Below are positions 1-5,545 of a DNA stretch of 5,545 nt, in pieces (position 1 is the stretch's first letter; every line of letters starts with the position of its first letter). Location of the stretch: assembly GCA_934278965.1 (NCBI GenBank), contig CAKQWL010000077.1, positions 1 to 5,545 on the forward strand. The letters run 5' to 3'. The stretch comes from an uncultured Clostridia bacterium. GTDB taxonomy: Bacteria; Bacillota; Clostridia; Peptostreptococcales; Anaerovoracaceae. The position numbers and the translations under genes were made by a program. Below the pieces are notes generated by a model. It ran no database searches, had not been told where the DNA came from, and saw nothing but the letters and a program-made list of their open reading frames with translations.

Positions 1-273
1 AGAGTAGTAGACATGCATACGATCAAACCGATCGATCGGGAATGTATTCTGAAAGCGGCAAGAGAAACCGGAAAAATCGTAACGGCCGAAGAGCACTCGG
101 TGATCGGCGGTCTTGGATCGGCGGTCGCGGAGGTAACAGCACAGGAATATCCGGTAAAGATCGCGATGGTCGGTCAGAAGGATACCTTCGGGGAATCCGG
201 AAAGCCGGCAGAGCTTCTTGAGAAATACGGTATGACAGCGAAGGATATCGTACTTGCGGCGAAGAGCCTTTAG
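1..273 (+). CDS. Transketolase C-terminal subunit, 3' end only (partial)
   Basis: This is the last 90 codons of a transketolase-family protein. The frame is open to base 1, reading R-V-V-D before the first internal ATG at 13, so that ATG is not the real start. Seen in sequence: [15 protein letters not shown], a conserved block of the transketolase C-terminal domain, followed by [10 protein letters not shown] and an L-L-E-K-Y-G-M-T tail. Transketolase is a cytoplasmic thiamine-diphosphate enzyme that moves two-carbon ketol units in the pentose phosphate pathway. In many Clostridia it is split into N- and C-terminal subunits of roughly 270 and 310 residues. That this copy is the split form is an inference, because the upstream part is missing. 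1-deoxyxylulose-5-phosphate synthase has a related C-terminal domain but fits this motif pattern less well. The gene ends with TAG. Confidence 0.9.
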   Translation, partial: RVVDMHTIKPIDRECILKAARETGKIVTAEEHSVIGGLGSAVAEVTAQEYPVKIAMVGQKDTFGESGKPAELLEKYGMTAKDIVLAAKSL

Positions 274-279
274 TGAATT

Positions 280-296
280 TCCCGGAACTTGCGGGA
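280..296 (+). other. Short hairpin after the transketolase stop
   Basis: TCCCG (280-284) pairs with CGGGA (292-296) around a 7-base loop, starting 7 bases after the TAG stop. No T-tract follows, so it is a weak terminator candidate at best. It may only stabilise the 3' end of the transcript. Confidence 0.25.
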
Positions 297-319
297 GCAG
301 GACAAAATAAGCGCATATC

Positions 320-371
320 AAACTCCTTTTCCGAATAGATTGAATTAAGTTTGTGAGGAAGGGAGTTTTTT
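320..371 (+). promoter_or_regulatory. Long-loop hairpin overlapping the next ribosome binding site
   Basis: Bases 320-331 (AAACTCCTTTTC) can pair without a break with bases 357-368 (GGAAGGGAGTTT). This makes 12 pairs, two of them G-U, around a loop of about 25 bases. A run of T (366-371) covers the end of the 3' arm and continues past it. Two readings fit. It may be a weak intrinsic terminator for the transketolase gene. Alternatively, because its 3' arm contains most of the Shine-Dalgarno sequence of the GTG start at 375, it may mask that site. The long loop and A/T-rich stem make the structure only moderately stable. Confidence 0.4.
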
Positions 372-374
372 ATT

Positions 375-851
375 GTGAACAGCAGTTGGAAAGAAAAGGT
401 GAAGCTGCCGGGATTCGGTGATCATAAGACATTCAAGATCGTTCTTTTGGCGGCGGTCGTTGTCATCGGGATTATTCTGATATCAAATTTTGCACGGGGT
501 GATGAAAAGGTGGAATTCAGAGTACTGAGTGAGCAGGAAATTCCTCAGGAGATTACATCACAGGTGATTCCGGAGTATCGGGATCTGGAGCGGGCATTGG
601 CCTGTGTTTCGGAGGATCGGGTTTATGTCCTTGTGACACGGGGCGAAAAGCCGACGAGCGGTTACGAGGTGTCTATCGACCAGATGATGCTAGAGGACGA
701 GAACGGAAACCGGAACCTTGTCGTCTACGCAAAATTTAAAGATCCGGAGCCGGGAAATGCTCTCGCGCAGGTGCTGACTTACCCGCTTCAGGTCGCGGAG
801 ACGGATTTAGAGGCGCTTCCGGACAGCATCGAGCTCCGTGTGAAGTATTAA
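375..851 (+). CDS. Membrane-anchored PrcB-like protein
   Basis: This 158-residue protein has a short basic N-terminus, one hydrophobic segment at about residues 20-39 (IVLLAAVVVIGIILI core) and then an extracytoplasmic domain, judged from topology. No lipobox cysteine is visible, so it is more likely a signal anchor than a lipoprotein. The block R-G-E-K-P-T-S-G-Y-E-V at residues 89-99, followed by alternating beta-type sequence to the end, resembles the C-terminal domain of the PrcB family. That family is named for a subunit of the Treponema denticola dentilisin protease complex, but in most Firmicutes members the role is unknown. The GTG start at 375 is chosen because AGGAAGGGAG (356-365) lies 9 bases upstream and the reading gives a full membrane segment. 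The gene stands alone between a hairpin and a strong terminator. Family assignment comes from motif recall only. Confidence 0.72.
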   Translation: MNSSWKEKVKLPGFGDHKTFKIVLLAAVVVIGIILISNFARGDEKVEFRVLSEQEIPQEITSQVIPEYRDLERALACVSEDRVYVLVTRGEKPTSGYEVSIDQMMLEDENGNRNLVVYAKFKDPEPGNALAQVLTYPLQVAETDLEALPDSIELRVKY

Positions 852-924
852 GCAGTGAATCAAAATGTTTTGAAACGGACGAAATGCTTTTGTAAATTTT
901 TATAGAAAAGAATCCGAGCGGCGA

Positions 925-990
925 AAACCGGAGTGTGCAGCCTGAAATTTGGCGGTACACCCCGGTTTGCTTTCATTTTCTTCCTCTTTT
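925..990 (+). terminator. Rho-independent-type terminator after the PrcB-like gene
   Basis: Bases 925-942 pair with 951-968 over 18 aligned positions with two mismatches (A932/C961 and A939/G954) and one G-U pair (G937/T956). The loop is 8 bases, TGAAATTT. The downstream 971-990 stretch is T-rich (TTTCATTTTCTTCCTCTTTT), although not a pure T run. Position and shape fit termination of the 375-851 gene, about 75 bases after its stop. This would insulate the CRISPR operon from upstream transcription. Confidence 0.72.
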
Positions 991-1190
991 GTTGCTAAGT
1001 TCCACATAGTATGATATCCTTTTTGTAAGGATTCGCAGGCGAAATTTACGAGAGCCGGTTTATATGGGAGCAGCAGCTTGCTGCTTTGGATATTTGTAGA
1101 GATGTACAATCGCTGCCAGACGTCTTCATTATGTAATATGGATGTTTGAAAGATCAGTTGTTGTTTTCGTATCAGAGGTGGTTTTTATAG
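969..1190 (+). promoter_or_regulatory. Leader and probable promoter region of the Csm operon
   Basis: This non-coding stretch lies between the terminator and cas6. The best candidate -10 box is TATGAT at 1010-1015, with a poor TTGTTG at 989-994 as -35 (15-base spacer). The dyad ATCCTT-N5-AAGGAT (1016-1032) would lie across the expected start point, which is a typical operator position. A second -10-like hexamer, TACAAT (1105-1110), has no good -35 partner. AGCAGC-N5-GCTGCT (1069-1085) can form a 6-pair hairpin. No CRISPR repeat unit, tRNA or known riboswitch is recognised here. That the region contains the operon promoter is inferred from the terminator before it and the tight packing after it; the exact promoter is uncertain. 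Confidence 0.4.
1174..1181 (+). promoter_or_regulatory. Ribosome binding site of cas6
   Basis: AGAGGTGG lies 9 bases before the ATG at 1191. The start is ATG-ATG, so initiation could also occur at 1194; the spacing favours the first ATG slightly. Confidence 0.6.
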
Positions 1191-1967
1191 ATGATGGCAT
1201 TAACAAGAGCGCAGATCGTGCTGCAAACAGATTCGGAGAAACGGTTAAACAGCAGTATCGGTTCTCTGATGCAGGGCGTATTGATGCAGCATATTGATCC
1301 TGATTATGGAGAGATTCTGCACCGTTCGGAACTGAAACCGTACAGTCAGTATGTATCCTTCGGAGAATCGAAAATACTGTGGACGGTACAGACGCTTACG
1401 GAAGAGGCAGAAAAACAAATTATCACTCCACTGCTGACAGGTGAGTTTTCGTCCGTGTATTTGGAACATAAAGATTTAGAACTGCCAATTCTATCGAAGA
1501 CCGTAACGCACCTAACGGAAGAAACCTTGATGCAGCGAACATTCTTTGCCGAGTGTCCGCGCAGGATACATGTGCGTTTTGCAACACCGTGTTCCTTCAA
1601 GAGTCAGGGGAACTATCAGATTTTCCCGACGATTCGATTGATTTTCCAAAGCCTTGTGAACAAATATGATGCAATGAGTGTGAGGAATACGATTTTTTAT
1701 CCGGAATTGCTCGAAAACTTAGAGCAGCATACAGTGATTACAGAATATAGTCTGCAAAGTAAGCGATTTGGAATAGAAGGCATATCCATCCCATCGTATC
1801 AAGGAAATATAACATTAAGAATGTCCGGCCCACAGCAGATGGTGAATCTAATGCATATGCTGCTGCATTTCGGAACATATTCGGGTGTAGGCATCAAAAC
1901 GGCGATGGGGATGGGTGGCTTTCAAATTGAAGAAAGGAAGCGGATGAATGAGAACAGAATTGTATAA
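1191..1967 (+). CDS. cas6: CRISPR endoribonuclease Cas6
   Basis: This 258-residue RAMP-fold protein is predicted to cut CRISPR precursor RNA within the repeat, leaving crRNAs with a short 5' repeat tag for loading into the Csm complex. Seen in sequence: G-S-L-M-Q-G-V-L-M (24-32), then L-H (43-44) and K-P-Y-S-Q-Y (49-54), the arrangement that carries the general histidine of many Cas6 proteins (H44 here, by analogy). Near the C-terminus is the glycine-rich loop G-V-G-I-K-T-A-M-G-M-G-G-F (232-244), the clearest signature of the family. Length is normal for Cas6. It is the first gene of the Csm operon and overlaps cas10 by 20 bases, which supports co-translation. Parts of it are more A/T-rich than the upstream transketolase (23 of 60 G+C in 1681-1740 against 34 of 60 in 121-180), compatible with acquisition by transfer. 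Confidence 0.93.
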   Translation: MMALTRAQIVLQTDSEKRLNSSIGSLMQGVLMQHIDPDYGEILHRSELKPYSQYVSFGESKILWTVQTLTEEAEKQIITPLLTGEFSSVYLEHKDLELPILSKTVTHLTEETLMQRTFFAECPRRIHVRFATPCSFKSQGNYQIFPTIRLIFQSLVNKYDAMSVRNTIFYPELLENLEQHTVITEYSLQSKRFGIEGISIPSYQGNITLRMSGPQQMVNLMHMLLHFGTYSGVGIKTAMGMGGFQIEERKRMNENRIV

Positions 1968-4278
1968 AATCACAACCGGCGGTCTGCTTCACGATATAGG
2001 GAAAGTTGTATATCGTACCGGTGATAGGCATACTCATACTCATACAGAAAGCGGTTATGCATTTCTAAAAGAGCAGGCTGCATTAGAGGATGAAGAAATT
2101 TTACAGCAAGTGCGGTTTCACCATGCCGGAGAACTGAAGAATGCGGGATTGGCAAAAAATTCTCTGGCGTATATCACCTATATTGCAGACAATATCGCTT
2201 CGGCAGCGGATCGCCGCAAGTCGGATGTGCAGGGATATGGTTTTTCACGAGATCTGTCGTTGGACAGCATTTTTAACTTGCTGAACGGCAATGATGAGCA
2301 GATGAAATATGCACCGAAGGTGCTGGACGGCAGTATCAATTATCCGACATCGCGTTCGATTCAGTATGATGAAACATTTTACAGCGGGTGTCTGGACAAT
2401 ATTCGGGACAGCATAAAGGGCTTGTATTATAACGAGTCTTATATCAATTCGCTGCTCGAAGTGCTGGAAGCGAATCTGACATATATTCCGTCGTCTACCT
2501 CCAGAGAAGAAGTTGCGGATATTTCGCTGTTTGACCACAGTAAGCTGACGGCTGCGCTCGGATGCTGTATCTGGGAATATCTTGATGCACAGAGAGTGGA
2601 AGATTATCGGGAGCGGCTTTTTACACAGGCGGCATCGTTCTATCAGGAAAAGGCGTTCCTGCTGTACAGCTTCGATCTTTCCGGCATACAGGATTTTATC
2701 TATTCTATCGCGGACGATGGTGCGCTGAGAGCACTGCGGGCGCGTTCCTTCTATCTGGAACTGTTGATGGAGCATCTGGTAGATACGCTGCTGGAGCGTG
2801 TCGGTCTTTCCCGTGCGAACTGCATTTACTGCGGAGGCGGACATGCCTATCTGCTGTTCGCCAATACGGAACAGACCATCAAGACGGTTACGGCGTTTGA
2901 AAATGACATCAACAGCTGGTTTTTCGATGCCTTCGGCACTGCACTCTATGCGGCAGGCGGCTATGCATCATGCTCGGCCAACGATCTCAAAAATGATCCG
3001 ACCGGAACCTATAAACAGATTTTCAGGGAAATATCCAATCACATTTCTGAACGCAAATTAAAACGATACACAGCGGCGCAACTGACCGGCATCAATCATC
3101 GATCGCTGCAGGATGATGTGCGCGAGTGCAGAATTTGTCATCGTACTGACCGGTTAGGTGAAAACGGCAAGTGTTTGATTTGTGAAGGAATGGAGCGGTT
3201 TTCCAAAGAAATTCAGACCAAAGAGTTTTTTGCGGTCACTAAGAATAAGGATGGTGATCGGCTGCTCCCGTTACCGGACGGCTGCTATTTGGCGGCGGAT
3301 AATGAGGAGGAATTGCGGCAGAGAATGCGATCGGATGAAGGATACCTGCGGGCATACTGTAAAAACAAGCCTTACGCCGGTCAGGATATTGCGGCAAAAC
3401 TGTGGGTCGGCGATTATCAGAACGGTGAAAGCTTCCAGGACCTGGCACAGGCGGCAGGCGGTATTCGCCGTTTGGCGGTGCTGCGGGCCGATATTGACGA
3501 TCTGGGACAGGCTTTTGTCAGCGGGTTTGAGAGTGACAAGCATGGACAGAAATATGTAACGCTTTCCCGTACGGCAACTTTTTCCCGTAAGCTGGCACTC
3601 TTCTTTAAGCTCCATGTAAATACGCTGCTGCAAGAGGGCCGCTATTCTATACGGCTGGATGAAGAGACGGGCGAGCGCAGAGCAGCCATCGTTTATTCCG
3701 GCGGCGATGATATGTTTATCATCGGTGCGTGGGATGACATTATCGGTTTTGCTGTAGATTTAAATGACAGTCTGGGTGACTACGCACAGGGTACATTGAC
3801 AATCTCAGCAGGTATCGGCATTTATCCGGAGAAGTATCCGGTAGCGGCAATGGCACGGCAGACCGGAGAACTGGAGGACGCATCGAAGGCGTATCCGGGT
3901 AAAAATGCGGTCACACTGTTCGACGAGAGCGGAACGTACAGCTGGGATGAATTCATCAATGATGTGTTATCAGAAAAATATGAGTTGATCCGGGATTTTT
4001 TCCAGACCATGCAGGATTACGGCAAGAGCTTTCTCTATCGTCTGCTGGAGCTAATGCGGAACCGCGGGGAGAATATCAATCTGGCTCGCTATGCTTATCT
4101 GCTGGCAAAGATGGAGCCGGGCGAGAAGGCACCGACCGAAAACAAAAAACTGTATCAGGAATTTTCCCGAAAGATGTATCAGTGGATGCTGGATGATGAA
4201 GCGTGCAGACAGGCTGTTACAGCAATTTATATCTATGTGTATACCATTCGAGGAGCTGCGGAGGGTGAGCAAACATGA
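1948..4278 (+). CDS. cas10: Cas10/Csm1, large subunit of the type III-A interference complex
   Basis: This 776-residue multidomain protein senses target RNA bound by the crRNA complex. Domain order: an N-terminal HD nuclease domain (about 1-110) with H15-D16 in G-L-L-H-D-I-G-K, H58-H59 in R-F-H-H-A-G, and A-D-N-I-A-S-A-A-D-R-R at 80-90. Then a first Palm domain starting near S-F-D-L-S-G-I-Q-D-F (241-250) with C-G-G-G-H at 295-299. Next a zinc ribbon, C394-x2-C397-x11-C409-x2-C412, and a second Palm domain with L-R-A-D-I-D-D-L-G (512-520) and the catalytic G585-G586-D587-D588. A helical C-terminal domain follows from about 680. Family knowledge: the HD domain degrades single-stranded DNA, and the GGDD Palm makes cyclic oligoadenylates from ATP. 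Both centres look intact. Start at 1948: AAGGAAG at 1934-1940 is suitably spaced, and the HD motif begins 14 residues in. It overlaps cas6 by 20 bases and csm2 by 4. Residues 28-33 are an unusual H-T-H-T-H-T. Confidence 0.97.
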   Translation: MRTELYKITTGGLLHDIGKVVYRTGDRHTHTHTESGYAFLKEQAALEDEEILQQVRFHHAGELKNAGLAKNSLAYITYIADNIASAADRRKSDVQGYGFSRDLSLDSIFNLLNGNDEQMKYAPKVLDGSINYPTSRSIQYDETFYSGCLDNIRDSIKGLYYNESYINSLLEVLEANLTYIPSSTSREEVADISLFDHSKLTAALGCCIWEYLDAQRVEDYRERLFTQAASFYQEKAFLLYSFDLSGIQDFIYSIADDGALRALRARSFYLELLMEHLVDTLLERVGLSRANCIYCGGGHAYLLFANTEQTIKTVTAFENDINSWFFDAFGTALYAAGGYASCSANDLKNDPTGTYKQIFREISNHISERKLKRYTAAQLTGINHRSLQDDVRECRICHRTDRLGENGKCLICEGMERFSKEIQTKEFFAVTKNKDGDRLLPLPDGCYLAADNEEELRQRMRSDEGYLRAYCKNKPYAGQDIAAKLWVGDYQNGESFQDLAQAAGGIRRLAVLRADIDDLGQAFVSGFESDKHGQKYVTLSRTATFSRKLALFFKLHVNTLLQEGRYSIRLDEETGERRAAIVYSGGDDMFIIGAWDDIIGFAVDLNDSLGDYAQGTLTISAGIGIYPEKYPVAAMARQTGELEDASKAYPGKNAVTLFDESGTYSWDEFINDVLSEKYELIRDFFQTMQDYGKSFLYRLLELMRNRGENINLARYAYLLAKMEPGEKAPTENKKLYQEFSRKMYQWMLDDEACRQAVTAIYIYVYTIRGAAEGEQT
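2029..2046 (+). repeat. CATACT hexamer repeat inside the Cas10 HD domain
   Basis: CATACT occurs twice in tandem (2029-2040) and is followed by CATACA (2041-2046). In frame this encodes H-T three times at Cas10 residues 28-33, between the H15-D16 motif and S-G-Y-A-F-L. Gain or loss of a 6-base unit would keep the reading frame. Confidence 0.85.
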
Positions 4279-4667
4279 AAATCAATAAACAGAATTATGT
4301 TGATGAAGCGGAACGCGCCATTCAGGGATTGATCAGAACGGACAAGTCCGGAAAGAAAAAACTGGATTTAACAACTTCCAAAATCCGGAATATCCTTTCT
4401 ATGGTATCGGAGTTGTATACGGATGCGCAGCATAGCCGCGAAGAAAAGCTGAGCGAAGATATGGTCAGCCGGGTACAGTACTTGAAAATGCGTATTGCAT
4501 ATGAAGCCGGTCGTGAACCGAAAACGGTATATCCGTTTGTAATGGAAGCAAGGCTGCTCGAATATGTAAATGAAATTGGCAGCAGCCGCCAAAATTTGAT
4601 TTTGTTCTGCAGCTACATGGAGGCACTGGTGGCCTATCATAAGTTTTATGGCGGACGCGACGATTAG
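4275..4667 (+). CDS. csm2: Csm2, small subunit of the type III-A complex
   Basis: This 130-residue protein is predicted to be mostly alpha-helical and highly charged, with no membrane segment. Csm2 copies form the inner filament that lies along the crRNA-target RNA duplex next to Csm3. Seen in sequence: L-T-T-S-K-I-R-N-I-L (32-41), the conserved N-terminal helix motif of the family; R-I-A-Y-E-A-G-R-E-P (73-82); and a C-terminal helix ending M-E-A-L-V-A-Y-H-K-F-Y-G-G. Length is usual for Csm2. The start ATG overlaps the cas10 stop as ATGA, and GGAGGG at 4260-4265 is the ribosome binding site. Presence of Csm2 rather than Cmr5 supports subtype III-A. The sequence is weakly conserved in this family, so context adds much of the confidence. 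Confidence 0.92.
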   Translation: MKINKQNYVDEAERAIQGLIRTDKSGKKKLDLTTSKIRNILSMVSELYTDAQHSREEKLSEDMVSRVQYLKMRIAYEAGREPKTVYPFVMEARLLEYVNEIGSSRQNLILFCSYMEALVAYHKFYGGRDD

Positions 4668-4684
4668 GAGAGGGGATAAATACG

Positions 4685-5344
4685 ATGTTTGCAAAAGTTG
4701 AAATTACAGGTACATTGGAAGTATTAACAGGTATGCACATCGGCGGCTCATCTGCATTTGCAGCAATCGGTGCGGTGGACTCCCCAATCGTGCGTGATAC
4801 GCTGAGTGATATGCCGATGATCCCGGGCAGCAGTCTGAAGGGCAAGCTGCGTACTTTGCTGGCGCAGAAATATAATGCGGGCATTTCTCGGTCGTACGAT
4901 GATGATGCTCCGGAAATCCTGCGTTTGTTCGGCAGTGCAAAGAAAGCCGCCGTCTCACGCAGCCGCCTGCTGTTCCGCGATATGGTATTAGACAACATGG
5001 AGGAACTTCGCGGATATGGACTGCACTCGGCAACAGAAGTAAAATTTGAAAATAGCATCAATCGTGTAACGGCAATTGCGAATCCTCGCCAGATTGAACG
5101 CGCAATCCGCGGCACGAAATTTGCGCTTAATATCATTTATGATATGCAGAATGAGGCGGAGGCTGCTGCTGATATGCAGCTGCTTGCCGAGGCTATGCAG
5201 CTGCTGGAATTTGACTACTTAGGCGGACATGGTTCGCGCGGATACGGCAAAGTGAAGATTTCCGACATTCAGCTTCGACCGGTTGTGGGCGAGGTCAGTG
5301 ATGCTCTGCTCGAACAGTGCAGAGCGGCTTTCAAGGGAGTGTAA
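4685..5344 (+). CDS. csm3: Csm3, backbone RAMP and target-RNA nuclease subunit
   Basis: This 219-residue RAMP protein should be present in several copies in the complex. Each copy grips the crRNA and cuts bound target RNA at 6-base intervals (family knowledge). Seen in sequence: L-T-G-M-H-I-G-G-S (14-22); G-A-V-D-S-P-I-V-R-D (29-38), where D32 matches the catalytic aspartate of characterised Csm3 proteins (usually numbered near 33); I-P-G-S-S-L-K-G-K-L-R shortly after, the typical RAMP motif; and the C-terminal glycine loop G-G-H-G-S-R-G-Y-G (180-188). Length is typical. The start at 4685 is preceded by AGGAG overlapping the csm2 stop and AGGGG at 4671-4675, 9 bases before the ATG. The gap to csm2 is 17 bases, and csm4 begins 3 bases after the stop. 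The target-RNA nuclease centre appears intact. Confidence 0.96.
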   Translation: MFAKVEITGTLEVLTGMHIGGSSAFAAIGAVDSPIVRDTLSDMPMIPGSSLKGKLRTLLAQKYNAGISRSYDDDAPEILRLFGSAKKAAVSRSRLLFRDMVLDNMEELRGYGLHSATEVKFENSINRVTAIANPRQIERAIRGTKFALNIIYDMQNEAEAAADMQLLAEAMQLLEFDYLGGHGSRGYGKVKISDIQLRPVVGEVSDALLEQCRAAFKGV

Positions 5345-5347
5345 GTC

Positions 5348-5545
5348 ATGAAATTTGCGGTTTATAAATTGAGCTTTGCCGCAGGAGTACATTTTGGTAC
5401 CGGTACACTGGTAAGCGGAGCGAGTACCTTGCCGGCGGATTCGCTGTTCTCTGCGCTGTGTATAGAAGCAGCACAGCAGGGAGGGGCGTGTGTATCCGCA
5501 TTGGCAGATCTGGTAAAGCAGCAGACATTACGCATCAGCGATTTA
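5348..5545 (+). CDS. csm4: Csm4, crRNA 5'-end RAMP subunit (N-terminal part only)
   Basis: Only the first 66 codons are in the window. The frame stays open to the last base, and full Csm4 proteins are usually about 300 residues. Csm4 caps the complex next to Cas10 and holds the crRNA 5' tag. Seen in sequence: a beta-strand-like start M-K-F-A-V-Y-K-L-S-F, then V-H-F-G-T-G (14-19), and L-P-A-D-S-L-F-S-A-L (29-38), a block typical of Csm4. The ATG at 5348 is chosen because AAGGGAG (5333-5339), within the last codons of csm3, lies 8 bases upstream. Position directly after csm3 matches the standard III-A order. Csm5 would be expected next, beyond the window. Confidence 0.9.
   Translation, partial: MKFAVYKLSFAAGVHFGTGTLVSGASTLPADSLFSALCIEAAQQGGACVSALADLVKQQTLRISDL

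Noticed and set aside
860..873. Dyad TCAAAA-TG-TTTTGA just after the PrcB-like gene
   Set aside because: It is A/T-rich with only a two-base centre, far from any start, and lies before the terminator, so chance is the simplest explanation.
900..1109. Minus-strand open frame of 69 codons in the intergenic region
   Set aside because: It runs through the terminator stem-loop, has no recognisable motif, and its sequence is explained by the hairpin. It is most likely a chance frame.
1146..1175. TTGAAA (1146-1151) with TATCAG (1170-1175) as a promoter close to cas6
   Set aside because: The -10 match is poor, and a start about 7 bases later would remove the cas6 ribosome binding site at 1174-1181.
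1141..1190. Possible CRISPR repeat remnant (GTTTGAAAG- and GTTTTCG-like pieces)
   Set aside because: No second copy with regular spacing is present in the window, and the similarity to repeat ends is only a few bases.
2245..2844. Long minus-strand open frame of 199 codons within cas10
   Set aside because: It is antisense to conserved Cas10 domains, has no domain signature and no convincing ribosome binding site.
4465..5136. Long minus-strand open frame of 223 codons across csm2 and csm3
   Set aside because: It is a shadow of two well-supported genes on the other strand and shows no recognisable protein family features.

Overview
The window suggests a Gram-positive Clostridia-type bacterium, probably a member or relative of Lachnospiraceae. 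This rests on the style of the split transketolase C-terminal subunit, strong AGGAGG-like ribosome binding sites before almost every gene, moderate base composition, and a Clostridia-like type III-A CRISPR gene order. The genus cannot be named from the sequence.

Layout, all genes on the + strand. (1) Bases 1-273 hold the 3' end of a transketolase C-terminal subunit gene, cut by the window edge. (2) Bases 274-374 are a short spacer in which a long-range hairpin overlaps the next ribosome binding site. (3) Bases 375-851 encode a small membrane-anchored protein that resembles the PrcB family. (4) Bases 852-1190 are non-coding. They contain a strong imperfect stem-loop followed by T-rich sequence (925-990), read as a transcription terminator, then about 200 bases of leader with a weak candidate promoter and several short dyads. 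(5) Bases 1191-5545 hold a tightly packed type III-A (Csm) CRISPR operon: cas6, cas10/csm1, csm2, csm3 and the start of csm4, which runs off the window.

The Csm genes are linked by overlaps of 20 and 4 bases and gaps of 17 and 3 bases, each with its own ribosome binding site, so they are almost certainly co-transcribed. Cas6 would cut the CRISPR precursor RNA. Csm3 and Csm4 (with Csm5, expected downstream) would form the crRNA-binding backbone, and Csm2 the second filament. Cas10 would carry the HD DNase centre and the GGDD cyclic-oligoadenylate synthase centre. Both Cas10 active-site motifs and the Csm3 catalytic aspartate are present, so the interference module looks intact as far as it can be seen.

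No CRISPR array, adaptation gene (cas1/cas2) or Csm6-like effector is visible. They would have to lie downstream or elsewhere. I do not see an undescribed system. The less ordinary points are a CATACT hexamer repeat inside the Cas10 HD domain, the possible hairpin control of the PrcB-like gene, and the undefined leader before cas6.
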